The position numbers and the translations under genes were made by a program. From contig DJTQ01000313.1 of NCBI GenBank assembly GCA_002439285.1, positions 1 to 13,835 on the forward strand: a stretch of 13,835 nucleotides of DNA, in the 5' to 3' direction. This DNA comes from Paenibacillaceae bacterium UBA6304. GTDB lineage: Bacteria > Bacillota > Bacilli > Paenibacillales > Paenibacillaceae. The notes below the pieces were generated by a model. That model did no database searches and was not told the origin of the DNA. It saw only the letters and a list, made by a program, of their open reading frames with translations. Numbering within the stretch: position 1 is the stretch's first letter; the number at the start of each line of letters is the position of its first letter. This document shows positions 6,158 to 13,835 of this stretch, one piece after another.

Positions 6158-6436
6158 ATGAGTCGAATCTCCGTCGAATTAGAGGACCTGAGAAAGGCAG
6201 TGCAACAATGTGATCGAATAAAACAACGGCTCCAATACCAAGAGCAGCTAATGAGGAGCATGTATAACCGACTCCATGATTGGAGGGGTGAATCCGCCGT
6301 GAAGCTTGCCGCGAAAATGGAAGCATTCCAACAAGGAGCAACTCAGCGGACTGAGGAGTTGGATACACATAGAGAGCAGTTATTGCGTTATATAGAACAC
6401 ATGGAAAGGGTGGACCTTTCATCATACATACGTTAA
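6158..6436 (+). CDS. WXG100-like protein, putative carrier partner of the lipase toxin
   Basis: A 92-residue, all-helical protein of standard WXG100 length. Helix 1 spans about 5-38, the turn carries W42-R43-G44, and helix 2 spans about 46-85. It ends VDLSSYIR, with no obvious Y-x-x-x-(D/E) secretion signal. Its gene starts 27 bp after the lipase stop and is preceded only by a weak GGTGGTG ribosome binding site. By analogy with the small helical Lap-type partners of T7SS LXG toxins, it probably pairs with the helical tail of the lipase and targets it to the EssC channel. TslA is known to use two such partners; only one is visible here. WXG family membership is fairly secure, the partnership is inference. 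Confidence 0.8.
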   Translation: MSRISVELEDLRKAVQQCDRIKQRLQYQEQLMRSMYNRLHDWRGESAVKLAAKMEAFQQGATQRTEELDTHREQLLRYIEHMERVDLSSYIR

Positions 6437-6447
6437 AATACTGACAT

Positions 6448-6463
6448 CTATCCGGCCGGATAG
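6448..6463. repeat. Perfect 16-bp palindrome between the WXG gene and the DUF4261-like gene
   Basis: CTATCCGGCCGGATAG is fully self-complementary. It lies 11 bp after the WXG100-like stop and 54 bp before the next start. It could be a compact hairpin with a GGCC loop or a regulator site. No T-run follows on either strand, so it is not a standard intrinsic terminator. Confidence 0.55.
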
Positions 6464-6517
6464 AATAAGTAATATTAAGTAGAGGACTTTCACTTCCACG
6501 GATAAGGAGAGGAATTA

Positions 6518-7657
6518 ATGACAGCCCAACGACAAGCCGCCATGGAATCCATGATCCACTGGCTGGCGGATGAGCGCGAACTCGGCCGCGCGCCCAGCAA
6601 AATCGAAATTGCCGGAGAGTTTGATCTGCACGATATGCACTATTACATACTCAAGTATAAGAAGAACATGCTGGGAAAATGGCTCCTCGCCGTTTGCGGC
6701 GGCTATGAAAGTCCGGAAGATACCGAGCATTGCGGCCATATTTTCAGTGAAATGCAGCCCTATGATCCGGCAACGGCCGAGCGGGATGCAATCGCAATGG
6801 TTGAAATGATCCGCGAGTTCTGGATGAAGCAGGCGGCTGCCTTAGAAGCTGAGCAAGCGGAAGGTGATTCAGCCGCATCTCAGAACGAAGCCTCCGGCAT
6901 ATTCAACGGATTCGTGCTGCTGAACTCCCTGGAATGCGATCTGGAACAGATTAAGACCCACCTGCTTAACGATTGGAATATTGCCTATAAACCGGGCGAG
7001 GAAGAAGAGGCGAATTCCGGTACGGAAAAGGAAGGCATCCTTGTGTTTGATGCAGAAGGCTTCACCCTTGCCGTCAGCTTTGTGGATGCCCCGATCCCGG
7101 ACGGCGAAGCCGAGCATTACGTTCAAGGAAACTATCTCTGGCCCGGAGGGCTTGAGGCCGTTAAGACTCACGAGGCGCAAATTATTCTTGCCGTCTTCAC
7201 CCGTTCCGGCTCACCGCTGGACAGCGGCAAGATGTATACCAAGCTGGCGTCCAGTTGCTTGAAACTGCCTAACGCGGTGGGTCTGTATTCCTCAGGCACG
7301 GTGTTCCAACCCGAAGTGTTCGTGGAAATGGCCGAGATCATGAGGTCCTCCGAGGAGGAAGACTTCTTCCCGTTATTAAATCTGGTCCACTTCGGACTAG
7401 TCCAAACCGAAGCCGGTTTGAACGGGTATACTTGCGGACTTAAGCCCTTCGGCAAAGATGAAATCGAAGTACTCGGCAGTCAGGCTACCCCCGCTGATCT
7501 GCGCGAATTCCTGATCGATATTTCAAGCTATATCGTGGAACAGAACGTCACCTTGAGAGATGGAGAGACAATCGGATTCAGCGCCGAACAAAAGCTGTCG
7601 ATTACGCGGTCGGAAGGCGTGTATGTTCAGGGAGAGAGCTTGAAGATCGGGTTTTGA
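6518..7657 (+). CDS. DUF4261-domain protein of unknown function
   Basis: A 379-residue soluble protein with no signal peptide or membrane segment; the ATG follows AAGGAGAGG by 5 bases. Residues 1-105 form a helical N-terminal module (MIHWLADERELGRAPSKIEIAG, then HYYILKYKKN). Residues 106-128 are a Glu/Ala-rich linker. Residues 129-379 carry segments I associate with DUF4261 proteins: GFVLLNS, DWNI, NYLWPGGLEAVKTHEAQI, KLASSCLKLPNAVGLYSSGTVF and HFGL. The end is the best match: FGKDEIEVL, then LIDISSYIVEQNVTLRDGETIGF and ITRSEGVYV-x-G-x-SLKIG. The function of this family is not known to me. DUF4261 proteins appear as accessory or housekeeping hypotheticals in Firmicutes. Codon use looks more GC-rich than in the preceding toxin genes, and the gene has its own ribosome binding site and terminator, so it may not belong to the toxin unit. 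Confidence 0.85.
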   Translation: MTAQRQAAMESMIHWLADERELGRAPSKIEIAGEFDLHDMHYYILKYKKNMLGKWLLAVCGGYESPEDTEHCGHIFSEMQPYDPATAERDAIAMVEMIREFWMKQAAALEAEQAEGDSAASQNEASGIFNGFVLLNSLECDLEQIKTHLLNDWNIAYKPGEEEEANSGTEKEGILVFDAEGFTLAVSFVDAPIPDGEAEHYVQGNYLWPGGLEAVKTHEAQIILAVFTRSGSPLDSGKMYTKLASSCLKLPNAVGLYSSGTVFQPEVFVEMAEIMRSSEEEDFFPLLNLVHFGLVQTEAGLNGYTCGLKPFGKDEIEVLGSQATPADLREFLIDISSYIVEQNVTLRDGETIGFSAEQKLSITRSEGVYVQGESLKIGF

Positions 7658-7675
7658 TAAATAAGAAGAAAAGAT

Positions 7676-7708
7676 AAAGGACCGGAGACCGTTGGTTTCC
7701 GGTCCTTT
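7676..7708 (+). terminator. Rho-independent terminator after the DUF4261-like gene
   Basis: AAAGGACCGGA at 7676-7686 pairs perfectly with TCCGGTCCTTT at 7698-7708, and ACC/GGT can extend the stem inward to about 15 bp around a short GTT loop. The T-stretch is partly within the stem and followed by GATATT, so the tail is modest. It starts 18 bp after the stop codon and separates this unit from the xylanase. Confidence 0.8.
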
Positions 7709-7802
7709 GATATTAGACTACAAATCGTAGCATACATCTATAGCCACCTATCATATTTCAAATTTATATAAAATAAGTACGAAACAACCTTTAATTTCGG
7801 GT

Positions 7803-7832
7803 AAGACAGCACTCCCCTAACGATGGTATTAT
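7803..7832 (+). promoter_or_regulatory. Probable extended -10 promoter of the xylanase gene
   Basis: TGGTATTAT at 7824-7832 is an extended -10 element, with AAGACA at 7803-7808 as a weak -35 box (18-bp spacer). Transcription would begin near 7839 and give a leader of about 75 bases. The stretch from 7709 to 7802 is AT-rich and holds no gene I can support. Confidence 0.45.
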
Positions 7833-7864
7833 TTGGGCGTGAAGGGAGGATTACCGCGAAAATA

Positions 7865-7878
7865 TGTAAGCGCTTAAC
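7865..7878 (+). promoter_or_regulatory. cre-like catabolite control site in the xylanase leader
   Basis: TGTAAGCGCTTAAC matches the Bacillus cre consensus TGWAANCGNTNWCA at 12 of 14 positions, missing only the last two. It lies about 26 bp downstream of the predicted transcription start and 37 bp before the start codon. CcpA bound there would block elongation or initiation when preferred sugars are present, which fits a xylan-degrading enzyme. The binding itself is inference. Confidence 0.65.
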
Positions 7879-7914
7879 CTATTTAACCAAATTAATTCAG
7901 GGGGAGTGCAATGA

Positions 7915-10900
7915 ATGCGTAAAATGATCAGGCAAGCTGTCTCTATCTCCATTGCCGCGGCTTTGCTGATTCCGACAGGCTGGTTTGCCCAGAGTTTGAA
8001 AGCTGAAACAGCCACGGCAACGGGAGATACCGTAACGGTTTATCACGAAACTTTTGCTAATGGTCAGGGCGCGGCGGTGCAATCGGGCGGTGCCAAACTG
8101 GAACAGGTCACCGGCAAGATTTTTGACGGGAATGAGGACGGGGCAGCATTATACGTTAGCAATCGGGCGAACAACTGGGACGCTGCAGACTTCAAATACG
8201 CTGACATCGGACTGGAAAACGGCAAAACATATACGGTGAAGGTATCCGTGTATGTTGATGCGAATGCAGATATACCTGATGGTGCAAAAGCCGCGCTTCA
8301 AACCGTTGAAAGCTATGAAAATTATGCCGAAGCGGCGTATGAAGCCGGTAAAACGGTCACATTGATCAAGGATTTCACCGTCGATACAAGCAAGGACAAA
8401 GCCTTACGCATCAATTCAAACGACGACGGAAAAGAGGTGCCGTACTACATCGGCGATCTCCTCATTACGGCGAAAAATACAACAGGAACCACGGAGAAAG
8501 AAGTGTTTCGCGAAACCTTCGCTAACGGCCAAGGCGTGGCCGTGCAATCTGGAGGCGCCAGCTTCGCGGTAGTTAGCGGCAAAGCTTTTGATGGTAATGA
8601 CGACGGAGCAGCATTATACGTGAGTAACCGGGCGAACAACTGGGACGCAGCGGATTTCAAATTCAGCGATCTCGGTCTGAAGAACGGCAAAACCTACACG
8701 GTGACCGCAGCCGTCTATGTTGACGTTGACGAGATTGTACCTGACGACGCCAAAGCCGCGCTTCAAACCGTTGAAAGCTATGAAAATTACGCGGAAGCAA
8801 GCTATGAAGCCGGCAAAGCCGTCATCTTAACCAAGGAATTCACGGTGGATACGAGCAAGGACAAGGCTTTGCGCATTAACTCAAACACGGCTGGAAAGAC
8901 GGTGCCCTATTACATCGGTGATGTGCGCATCACCGAGAAAGTGGCCTCCGGCGGTGAAGAAGAACCGCCAAGAAATCCGGCTCTACCTTTTACAACTATC
9001 TCATTTGAGGATCAAAAGACAGGCGGCTTCGAGGGTCGGGGCGGCGTTGAAACGCTGACGGTTACCAAAGAAGCTAACCATACCGAAGGCGGCTCTTTCG
9101 CCTTGAAGGTAGAAGGTAGAGAAAAAGATTGGCACGGGCCGTCACTCCGCGTGGAGAAATATGTGGACAAAGGCAGCGAATATAAAGTTACTGCCTGGGT
9201 CAAGCTGATTAGCCCTGCGAGCTCGCAGATTTCATTGTCTTCCCAAATTGGCGAAGGAAGCAGTGCAAATTACCCTGAACTTGCCAAGAAAACAGTCAGT
9301 GTCGGCGACGGCTGGGTGCAGTTGGAAGGAATCTATCGCTATAACAGCGTGGGGGGCGAGTACTTAACGATCTATTTGCAAAGCCCTAGTGTGGATACCT
9401 CCTTCTATATCGATGACATCAGCTTTGAGAAATTGTCATCGGAACCGATCGAAATTCAAAAGGATCTGATTCCGGTCAGAAACGTCTATCAAAATGATTT
9501 CCTGATCGGCAACGCCATTTCAGGCGAGGATCTGGATGGCATACGGCTTGAATTGTTAAAGATGCACCACAATGTCGCTACCGCAGGCAACGCGATGAAA
9601 CCGGATGCGCTCCAGCCGAAGAAGGGTGAATTTTCCTTTACCGGCGCGGATACCATGGTCGATAAGGTTATCGCCGAAGGCATGCAAATGCACGGACACG
9701 TACTCGTATGGCATCAACAATCTCCGGCATGGATGAACACGGAGCAAGATGGCACGGTACCTTTGAGCCGGGACAAAGCTCTCAAGAATTTACGCACTCA
9801 TATCCACACGGTTGTAGAGCATTTCGGGGACCGAGTGATATCCTGGGACGTTGTCAACGAAGCGATGAGCGACAACCCGGGCAACCCGGCCGATTGGAAA
9901 AGTGCGCTGCGTACGGCTCCTTGGAAAACCGCCATCGGACCGGACTATGTAGAGCAAGCGTTCCTCGCGGCTAGAGAAGTGCTCGATCAACATCCCGACT
10001 GGGATATCAAGCTTTATTACAACGACTACAATGAAGACAACCAGAATAAAGCGCAGGCCATCTATAACATGGTCAAAGAGATCAATGATAGATACGCGGA
10101 AACGCATCCCGGCAAGCTGCTCATTGACGGCGTCGGCATGCAAGCGCACTACAATGTAAATACCAATCCGGAGAACGTCAGACTTTCCCTGGAGAAGTTC
10201 ATTTCATTAGGCGTGGAGATCAGCGTTACCGAGCTCGACATCATGGCCGGTGAGAAGTACCAGCTTTCCGAGAAACTGGCGGGCGCACAAGGCTATTTGT
10301 ACGCACAATTATTCAACCTTTATAAGGAGAATGCCGAACATATCAAACGCGTCACCTTCTGGGGACTGGACGATAGCTCAAGCTGGAGAGCGGAGAACAA
10401 TCCGTTGCTGTTCGATAAGCAGCTTCAGGCTAAACCGGCCTATTACGGCGTGATCAATCCGGACAAATTCATGGAAGAGCATAAGCCGGATTCGTCGGAT
10501 GCCAATCAGTCCACCGCGAATTATGCTACTCCTGTCATTGACGGAACCATCGATGCGGTTTGGAGCCAGGCCTCCGCCATGTCTCTGAACCGGTATCAAA
10601 CGGCTTGGCAGGGTGCAAACGGCGTAGCCAAAGCCCTGTGGGACGATCAAAACCTGTACGTTCTGATCCAGGTGAATGACGCGCAGCTCGACAAGAGCAA
10701 TGCAAATGCCTGGGAGCAGGATTCCGTCGAGATTTTCCTGGACGAGAATAATGCCAAGAGCACGTTCTATCAGGACGACGACGGACAATTCCGCATCAAT
10801 TTTGATAATGAGACTTCGTTTGCTCCGGTAGAAATCGGTGAAGGCTTTGTTTCGGCCACCCAGGTTTCCGGAACGAATTATACGGTTGAAGTCAAGATTC

Positions 10901-12333
10901 CATTTAAAAAGATTACCCCAAGCAACAACGTGAAAGTCGGCTTTGACACCCAGATCAATGACGCCAAAGACGGTGCCCGTCAAAGCGTTGCTGCTTGGAA
11001 TGATATCACCGGCAACGGGTATCAAGACACCTCCGTGTACGGTGTGCTTACCCTTACCGGCAAACCCGTCAAGCCGGGAGATAACGGTAACACAAACGGA
11101 AACAATGGCGGAAACGGCGGATCTAGTGGTGGAACGGCGACACCGTCGCAGCCAAAACCATCCGAACCGGTGAGTGGCGTAATCAAGCCGGAAGTGAAAG
11201 TTGTGAACGGCGTAGCCACAGCAGCGATTTCCGGCGACAGCTTGAAGAAGGCACTCGATCAAGCGGCTCCAGCCGGCAACAACGGCAAGAAACAAGTTGT
11301 CATTGAGGTGCCGACGCAGGCAAACGCAACTTCGTATGAAGTGCAATTGCCGGCTCAAAGCCTGAAAGGCCAAGGTAACTTCGTGATTCTGTTGAAAACG
11401 GAACACGGGGTGATCGAGATTCCGAGCGATATGCTGTCCAACATGACAGAGAATGCTGAGCACGTATCCATTCGCATCGCCAAAGCCTCGATGGATAAGT
11501 TGGATGCAGCTTCGCGGGAAGCGATCGGCAGCCGTCCGGTGATTGATCTGAGCATGGCCGCAGGCGGCAAAGTCATCGAATGGAGTAATCCGCAAGCACC
11601 TGTAACGGTCTCCATTCCTTATGCGCCAACTGCAGCAGAACTCAGCCATCCGGATTCCATCGTTATTTGGTACATCGCGGACAACGGTAGCGTGTCACCG
11701 GTTCCGAACGGACGGTACGATGCAACAAGCGGAAGTGTCGTTTTCCGGACGACCCACTTCAGTATCTATGCTGTTGCCCATGTGTCCAAAACATTCAGCG
11801 ACCTGCAGCATGTGCCTTGGGCAAAACAAGCCATTGAAGCGATGGCGGCCCGCGACGTGATCAAAGGAGCTGTGGAGAACGGCTTCTCCCCTGCCGTTTC
11901 CATCAAGCGGGCAGACTTTATCGCCCTGCTTGTCAGCGGCCTTGAATTGAAAGACACTGTTCAAGGGGATGCAGCACCGTTCAGCGATGTTCAACCAACC
12001 GCTGATTATAGCGATGAGCTGGCGATTGCGAAAGAACTGGGCATCGTGACGGGTTACGCGGACAATACGTTCAAACCGGACAGCCCGATTTCCCGTCAGG
12101 AGATGATGGTGCTGACAACTCGCGCTATGAAGGCCGCCGGGAAACAAACCGAAGGCAGTGTCGCTTTGGATGCATATTCGGACGCAGCACAAATTGCCGA
12201 ATACGCCAAAGCCAGCGCGGCAGCCTTGGTGAAAGCCGGCATTGTCAACGGCAAGAACGGCAAGATCGCGCCAGCCGAAGACCTCACCCGCGCCGAAGCC
12301 GCGGTGATTATGTACCGGATTTGGAAGCTATAA
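7915..12333 (+). CDS. xynA: Multimodular cell-wall-anchored endo-1,4-beta-xylanase (CBM22-CBM22-CBM22-GH10-CBM9-SLH3)
   Basis: A 1472-residue secreted enzyme that cuts beta-1,4 links inside xylan. The ATG follows GGGGGAG by 8 bases. Residues 1-30 are a signal peptide (MRKMIRQ, a hydrophobic core, cleavage near SLKA). Residues 42-185 and 197-340 are two closely similar CBM22-type modules, and 358-507 is a third, diverged one. Residues about 515-850 are the GH10 barrel: WHQQSPAWM at 599-607, acid/base E649 in WDVVNEAM, nucleophile E773 in VTELD, and [11 protein letters not shown] at 814-824. Residues 869-1050 are a CBM9-like module ([11 protein letters not shown]). A Gly/Asn/Pro linker follows (1051-1088), then a spacer domain (1089-1290), then three SLH repeats at about 1293-1345, 1355-1408 and 1419-1472. 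The layout and length closely match the XynA1 type of Paenibacillus. All catalytic residues are present. It is transcribed alone and probably controlled by the upstream cre-like site. Confidence 0.95.
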   Translation: MRKMIRQAVSISIAAALLIPTGWFAQSLKAETATATGDTVTVYHETFANGQGAAVQSGGAKLEQVTGKIFDGNEDGAALYVSNRANNWDAADFKYADIGLENGKTYTVKVSVYVDANADIPDGAKAALQTVESYENYAEAAYEAGKTVTLIKDFTVDTSKDKALRINSNDDGKEVPYYIGDLLITAKNTTGTTEKEVFRETFANGQGVAVQSGGASFAVVSGKAFDGNDDGAALYVSNRANNWDAADFKFSDLGLKNGKTYTVTAAVYVDVDEIVPDDAKAALQTVESYENYAEASYEAGKAVILTKEFTVDTSKDKALRINSNTAGKTVPYYIGDVRITEKVASGGEEEPPRNPALPFTTISFEDQKTGGFEGRGGVETLTVTKEANHTEGGSFALKVEGREKDWHGPSLRVEKYVDKGSEYKVTAWVKLISPASSQISLSSQIGEGSSANYPELAKKTVSVGDGWVQLEGIYRYNSVGGEYLTIYLQSPSVDTSFYIDDISFEKLSSEPIEIQKDLIPVRNVYQNDFLIGNAISGEDLDGIRLELLKMHHNVATAGNAMKPDALQPKKGEFSFTGADTMVDKVIAEGMQMHGHVLVWHQQSPAWMNTEQDGTVPLSRDKALKNLRTHIHTVVEHFGDRVISWDVVNEAMSDNPGNPADWKSALRTAPWKTAIGPDYVEQAFLAAREVLDQHPDWDIKLYYNDYNEDNQNKAQAIYNMVKEINDRYAETHPGKLLIDGVGMQAHYNVNTNPENVRLSLEKFISLGVEISVTELDIMAGEKYQLSEKLAGAQGYLYAQLFNLYKENAEHIKRVTFWGLDDSSSWRAENNPLLFDKQLQAKPAYYGVINPDKFMEEHKPDSSDANQSTANYATPVIDGTIDAVWSQASAMSLNRYQTAWQGANGVAKALWDDQNLYVLIQVNDAQLDKSNANAWEQDSVEIFLDENNAKSTFYQDDDGQFRINFDNETSFAPVEIGEGFVSATQVSGTNYTVEVKIPFKKITPSNNVKVGFDTQINDAKDGARQSVAAWNDITGNGYQDTSVYGVLTLTGKPVKPGDNGNTNGNNGGNGGSSGGTATPSQPKPSEPVSGVIKPEVKVVNGVATAAISGDSLKKALDQAAPAGNNGKKQVVIEVPTQANATSYEVQLPAQSLKGQGNFVILLKTEHGVIEIPSDMLSNMTENAEHVSIRIAKASMDKLDAASREAIGSRPVIDLSMAAGGKVIEWSNPQAPVTVSIPYAPTAAELSHPDSIVIWYIADNGSVSPVPNGRYDATSGSVVFRTTHFSIYAVAHVSKTFSDLQHVPWAKQAIEAMAARDVIKGAVENGFSPAVSIKRADFIALLVSGLELKDTVQGDAAPFSDVQPTADYSDELAIAKELGIVTGYADNTFKPDSPISRQEMMVLTTRAMKAAGKQTEGSVALDAYSDAAQIAEYAKASAAALVKAGIVNGKNGKIAPAEDLTRAEAAVIMYRIWKL
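8038..8469 (+). repeat. CBM22-type module 1, coding repeat unit
   Basis: It encodes residues 42-185 of the xylanase. It aligns without gaps to 8503-8934 over 144 residues, with long identical blocks such as [19 protein letters not shown] and [15 protein letters not shown]. The DNA is also nearly identical in parts, which points to a fairly recent internal duplication. Confidence 0.85.
8503..8934 (+). repeat. CBM22-type module 2, coding repeat unit
   Basis: It encodes residues 197-340, the second copy of the module at 8038-8469, joined by an 11-residue Thr/Gly-rich linker. The third module (residues 358-507) is only distantly similar, so the duplication involves modules 1 and 2 only. Confidence 0.85.
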
Positions 12334-12366
12334 TCTATTTGAGGGATAGCTCTCTTTTATGAAAAT

Positions 12367-12408
12367 GAGCCGGCCAGAGATGTTATTCTTGGCTGGCTCT
12401 TTCTCTTT
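12367..12408 (+). terminator. Rho-independent terminator of the xylanase gene
   Basis: GAGCCGGCCA at 12367-12376 pairs with TGGCTGGCTC at 12390-12399, a 10-bp stem with one G-T pair and a 13-base loop, followed by TTTCTCTTT. It begins 34 bp after the stop codon. The next 110 bp (12409-12519) show no gene or structure I can support. Confidence 0.88.
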
Positions 12409-12519
12409 GCCGGCATACCGCCGTCTAATAAGGCAGGTTGTGGGCAAGGCATGGCAAGGCCACCCGACCATGCATTCACCGCTCGCTGGGATCGATTGGA
12501 GCGACTGTTGTTGAGAGCA

Positions 12520-12546
12520 AATTAACTGTATTACCTACAGTTAATT
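12520..12546. repeat. Intact hairpin repeat, copy 1
   Basis: AATTAACTGTA and TACAGTTAATT are perfect 11-bp arms around the 5-base loop TTACC. The same arms with loop TTTCC occur 51 bp further on, where an insertion sequence splits them. It has no T-run and lies outside any coding region. It may be a dispersed palindromic repeat of this genome. Confidence 0.8.
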
Positions 12547-12570
12547 ACCGTAAATCCAGTCGTTCTGTAG

Positions 12571-12588
12571 AATTAACTGTATTTCCTA
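12571..12588. repeat. Hairpin repeat, copy 2, left part (interrupted by the IS)
   Basis: Contains AATTAACTGTATTTCCTA, that is the left arm, the loop and the first two bases of the right arm. Joined to CAGTTAATT at 13827-13835, it restores a hairpin with the same 11-bp arms as copy 1 and a loop differing at one base. The last 9 bases are also the left target duplication. Confidence 0.8.
12580..12588. repeat. Target site duplication, left copy
   Basis: TATTTCCTA directly abuts the left end of the insertion sequence and is identical to 13818-13826 on the other side. Nine base pairs is within the range for IS4-family elements. Identity of both copies suggests a recent insertion. Confidence 0.8.
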
Positions 12589-13817
12589 TAGGCCTGTTGA
12601 TTAACTAATTTATGGAAGCGGGCAAAGTTACATTGTCCAAATAAATCCTCCACTCCGGCGGTAAAGTTTGCAAAGTAAATAACCGATCGAAGTCGACGAA
12701 CGTTAATTTAGCGCTTAAATGCACCGTTGCATTTCCTTGCTCAAATAGAAACTTAAGCAAAACATAAATCAGTAAAGCTGTGTATAGCTGTCCATACACT
12801 GCATTTGGTGTCGTTCCGAACAACTTCGGAATGTTTAAATGCTGTTTAATCCAACGGAAAAACACTTCAATCTGCCACCTTTTTTTATAGATGTCTGCAA
12901 TGCCTTCGGGGGACTGCCAGTGCAGATTTGTAGCGAGAATGACAGGATTTGCTTTTGAGTCCTTAAGAATGACCACCCGGAATCTGTTCTGAGAGAGTGC
13001 ATTTGCCTTGCCCAATTGGCAGGTGAAATCCTGTTCAACACCTCCCTCAAAAGTGCGATCACGCAGGCGTGGGATCGAATTTGTAAAGGTTGTATTATCA
13101 CGAAGACGAATCACGAAATACTGTCTTTTTTTCTGCTCTTGGTAACTGTCAAACAGCTTGTGCTTGCTGTAAGATCGGTCTGCGACCAAAATAAATCTAC
13201 TGTCTAGTAAATCTGGGCAACTCTTCAAATCAGGCGCATACCCGGTCGTTTCGGTAACTTTGTGCAATTCTCCTTGGTCTCCAATGATCCCCACATGTAG
13301 CTTAACACCTGATTTTTGGCCTTTATGGGGAGCCCAAGGTAGCCGTCCCAGACCAACCGTAATGGTCGTGGAATCTACAATCAGCAGTTCCTTCGGAATA
13401 CCGAGTGCACGCCTAGTCTTTCGATTGCACAGTCCAATCATGAGATCCAGCAGACGCTTGAATAATTCAAAAGGAACATCTCTTGCCTTTTTTGAGATGG
13501 TGGAGTGATCCACAGCACGTTGTCCGCAAAGGGGCATTCGCTGCGCACCGTCCCGATACCCATCCCACTGCCGGAATGCAGCTTCACCTAAAAATAGGAA
13601 CAAATCATAAACCGTAAACTTACGAGCAACATCGATATAGTTCAAATCTTCGAGAATAGGACGTATTTTTTCTTCAGGAATCACCAATTGCAGAATATTC
13701 AATAATGAAGTAGACTTTTTCATGAGATCGCCTCGTTTTGGATGTTTGTAGGGGTACAAACACTTTAACGAATAAGCGATCTTTTTTCTACCTTTTTTTG
13801 GCTAATCAACAGACCTA
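12589..13817 (-). mobile_element. Complete IS4-family insertion sequence, 1229 bp
   Basis: The element has 17-bp terminal inverted repeats, TAGGCCTGTTGATTAAC at 12589-12605 and the complement of 13801-13817 (TAGGTCTGTTGATTAGC), matching at 15 of 17 positions. It is flanked by a 9-bp duplication and carries one intact transposase gene on the minus strand that fills most of its length. Both ends, the duplication and the reading frame are intact, so it is probably still able to move. I cannot name the IS or its subgroup. Confidence 0.88.
12605..13723 (-). CDS. IS4-family DDE transposase
   Basis: Counted from the ATG at 13723, which is preceded by a weak GAGGCGA and aligns with the usual MKK-type start, the protein has 372 residues; the open frame extends upstream to 13759. 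Catalytic residues can be placed: D117 in LLIVDSTTI, D182 in LVADRSY, and E286 in the IS4 signature Y-x2-R-x3-E-x6-K (Y279, R282, E286, K293). The N-terminal 1-90 region is helical and likely binds the terminal repeats. There are no frameshifts or internal stops. The stop codon TAG lies at the inner edge of the left inverted repeat, so the gene uses nearly the whole element. It cuts and joins the IS ends during transposition. The weak ribosome binding site fits the low expression usual for transposases. Confidence 0.95.
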   Translation of the reverse strand: MKKSTSLLNILQLVIPEEKIRPILEDLNYIDVARKFTVYDLFLFLGEAAFRQWDGYRDGAQRMPLCGQRAVDHSTISKKARDVPFELFKRLLDLMIGLCNRKTRRALGIPKELLIVDSTTITVGLGRLPWAPHKGQKSGVKLHVGIIGDQGELHKVTETTGYAPDLKSCPDLLDSRFILVADRSYSKHKLFDSYQEQKKRQYFVIRLRDNTTFTNSIPRLRDRTFEGGVEQDFTCQLGKANALSQNRFRVVILKDSKANPVILATNLHWQSPEGIADIYKKRWQIEVFFRWIKQHLNIPKLFGTTPNAVYGQLYTALLIYVLLKFLFEQGNATVHLSAKLTFVDFDRLFTLQTLPPEWRIYLDNVTLPASIN

Positions 13818-13835
13818 TATTTCCTACAGTTAATT
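13818..13835. repeat. Target site duplication, right copy, and right part of hairpin repeat copy 2
   Basis: TATTTCCTA at 13818-13826 repeats the left target site. CAGTTAATT at 13827-13835 completes the right arm of the split hairpin. The window ends exactly at the end of the arm, so what lies beyond is unknown. Confidence 0.8.

Noticed and set aside
6518..7657. DUF4261-like gene as part of the toxin/immunity unit
   Set aside because: It has its own strong ribosome binding site, a palindrome before it and a terminator after it, and shows no secretion or membrane feature. Proximity alone is not enough.
10378..11649. A 423-codon open frame on the minus strand
   Set aside because: It lies fully inside the xylanase CBM9/spacer region on the opposite strand, has no domain-like sequence and no ribosome binding site. 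It is a shadow of the GC-rich coding frame.
12520..12588. Possible CRISPR array from the repeated palindromes
   Set aside because: There are only two units, the spacer is 24 bp, one unit is the IS target, and no cas gene is present. A palindromic repeat explains the pattern.

Overview
The window looks like chromosomal DNA of a Gram-positive, spore-forming Firmicute, most likely Paenibacillus or a close relative. The grounds are strong AGGAGG-type ribosome binding sites, a cre-like site, and a 1472-residue secreted xylanase with the CBM22-GH10-CBM9-SLH layout known from Paenibacillus XynA proteins. This is inference from gene content; no rRNA or tRNA gene is present to confirm it.

Layout. (1) Positions 1-760, minus strand: the first 19 codons of a probable YjlB-type cupin protein, a 72-residue small protein, a minus-strand terminator, and a 65-residue Arg/Cys-rich basic protein. 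(2) Positions 834-3170: a drug-export module. A MarR-family repressor gene is divergent from a two-gene DrrA/DrrB-type ABC exporter, and the shared intergenic region holds three copies of one palindromic operator. A long hairpin follows the exporter. (3) Positions 3337-6436: the most interesting part. A 475-residue protein has an N-terminal GHSLGG lipase domain and a C-terminal WXG100/LXG-like helical tail, which is the reverse of the usual LXG toxin order. It is followed by a 92-residue WXG100-like protein. Divergently encoded are three tandem paralogues of exactly 112 residues, each with one N-terminal membrane segment. This fits a type VII secretion lipase toxin of the staphylococcal TslA type, with a carrier partner and a triplicated set of membrane-anchored immunity proteins. 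No T7SS core gene lies in the window. (4) Positions 6518-7708: a DUF4261-like protein with its own terminator.

(5) Positions 7803-12408: the xylanase gene, with an extended -10 promoter, a cre-like site between promoter and start codon, and a strong terminator. (6) Positions 12520-13835: two hairpin repeats with arms AATTAACTGTA. The second is split by a 1229-bp IS4-family insertion sequence with 17-bp terminal inverted repeats and a 9-bp target duplication. Removing the IS and one duplication restores a perfect hairpin.

How the parts work together: the MarR repressor probably controls both itself and the exporter. The lipase, WXG partner and three paralogues probably form a toxin/carrier/immunity unit. 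The xylanase is a stand-alone transcription unit, probably under carbon catabolite control and displayed on the cell wall through its SLH domains.
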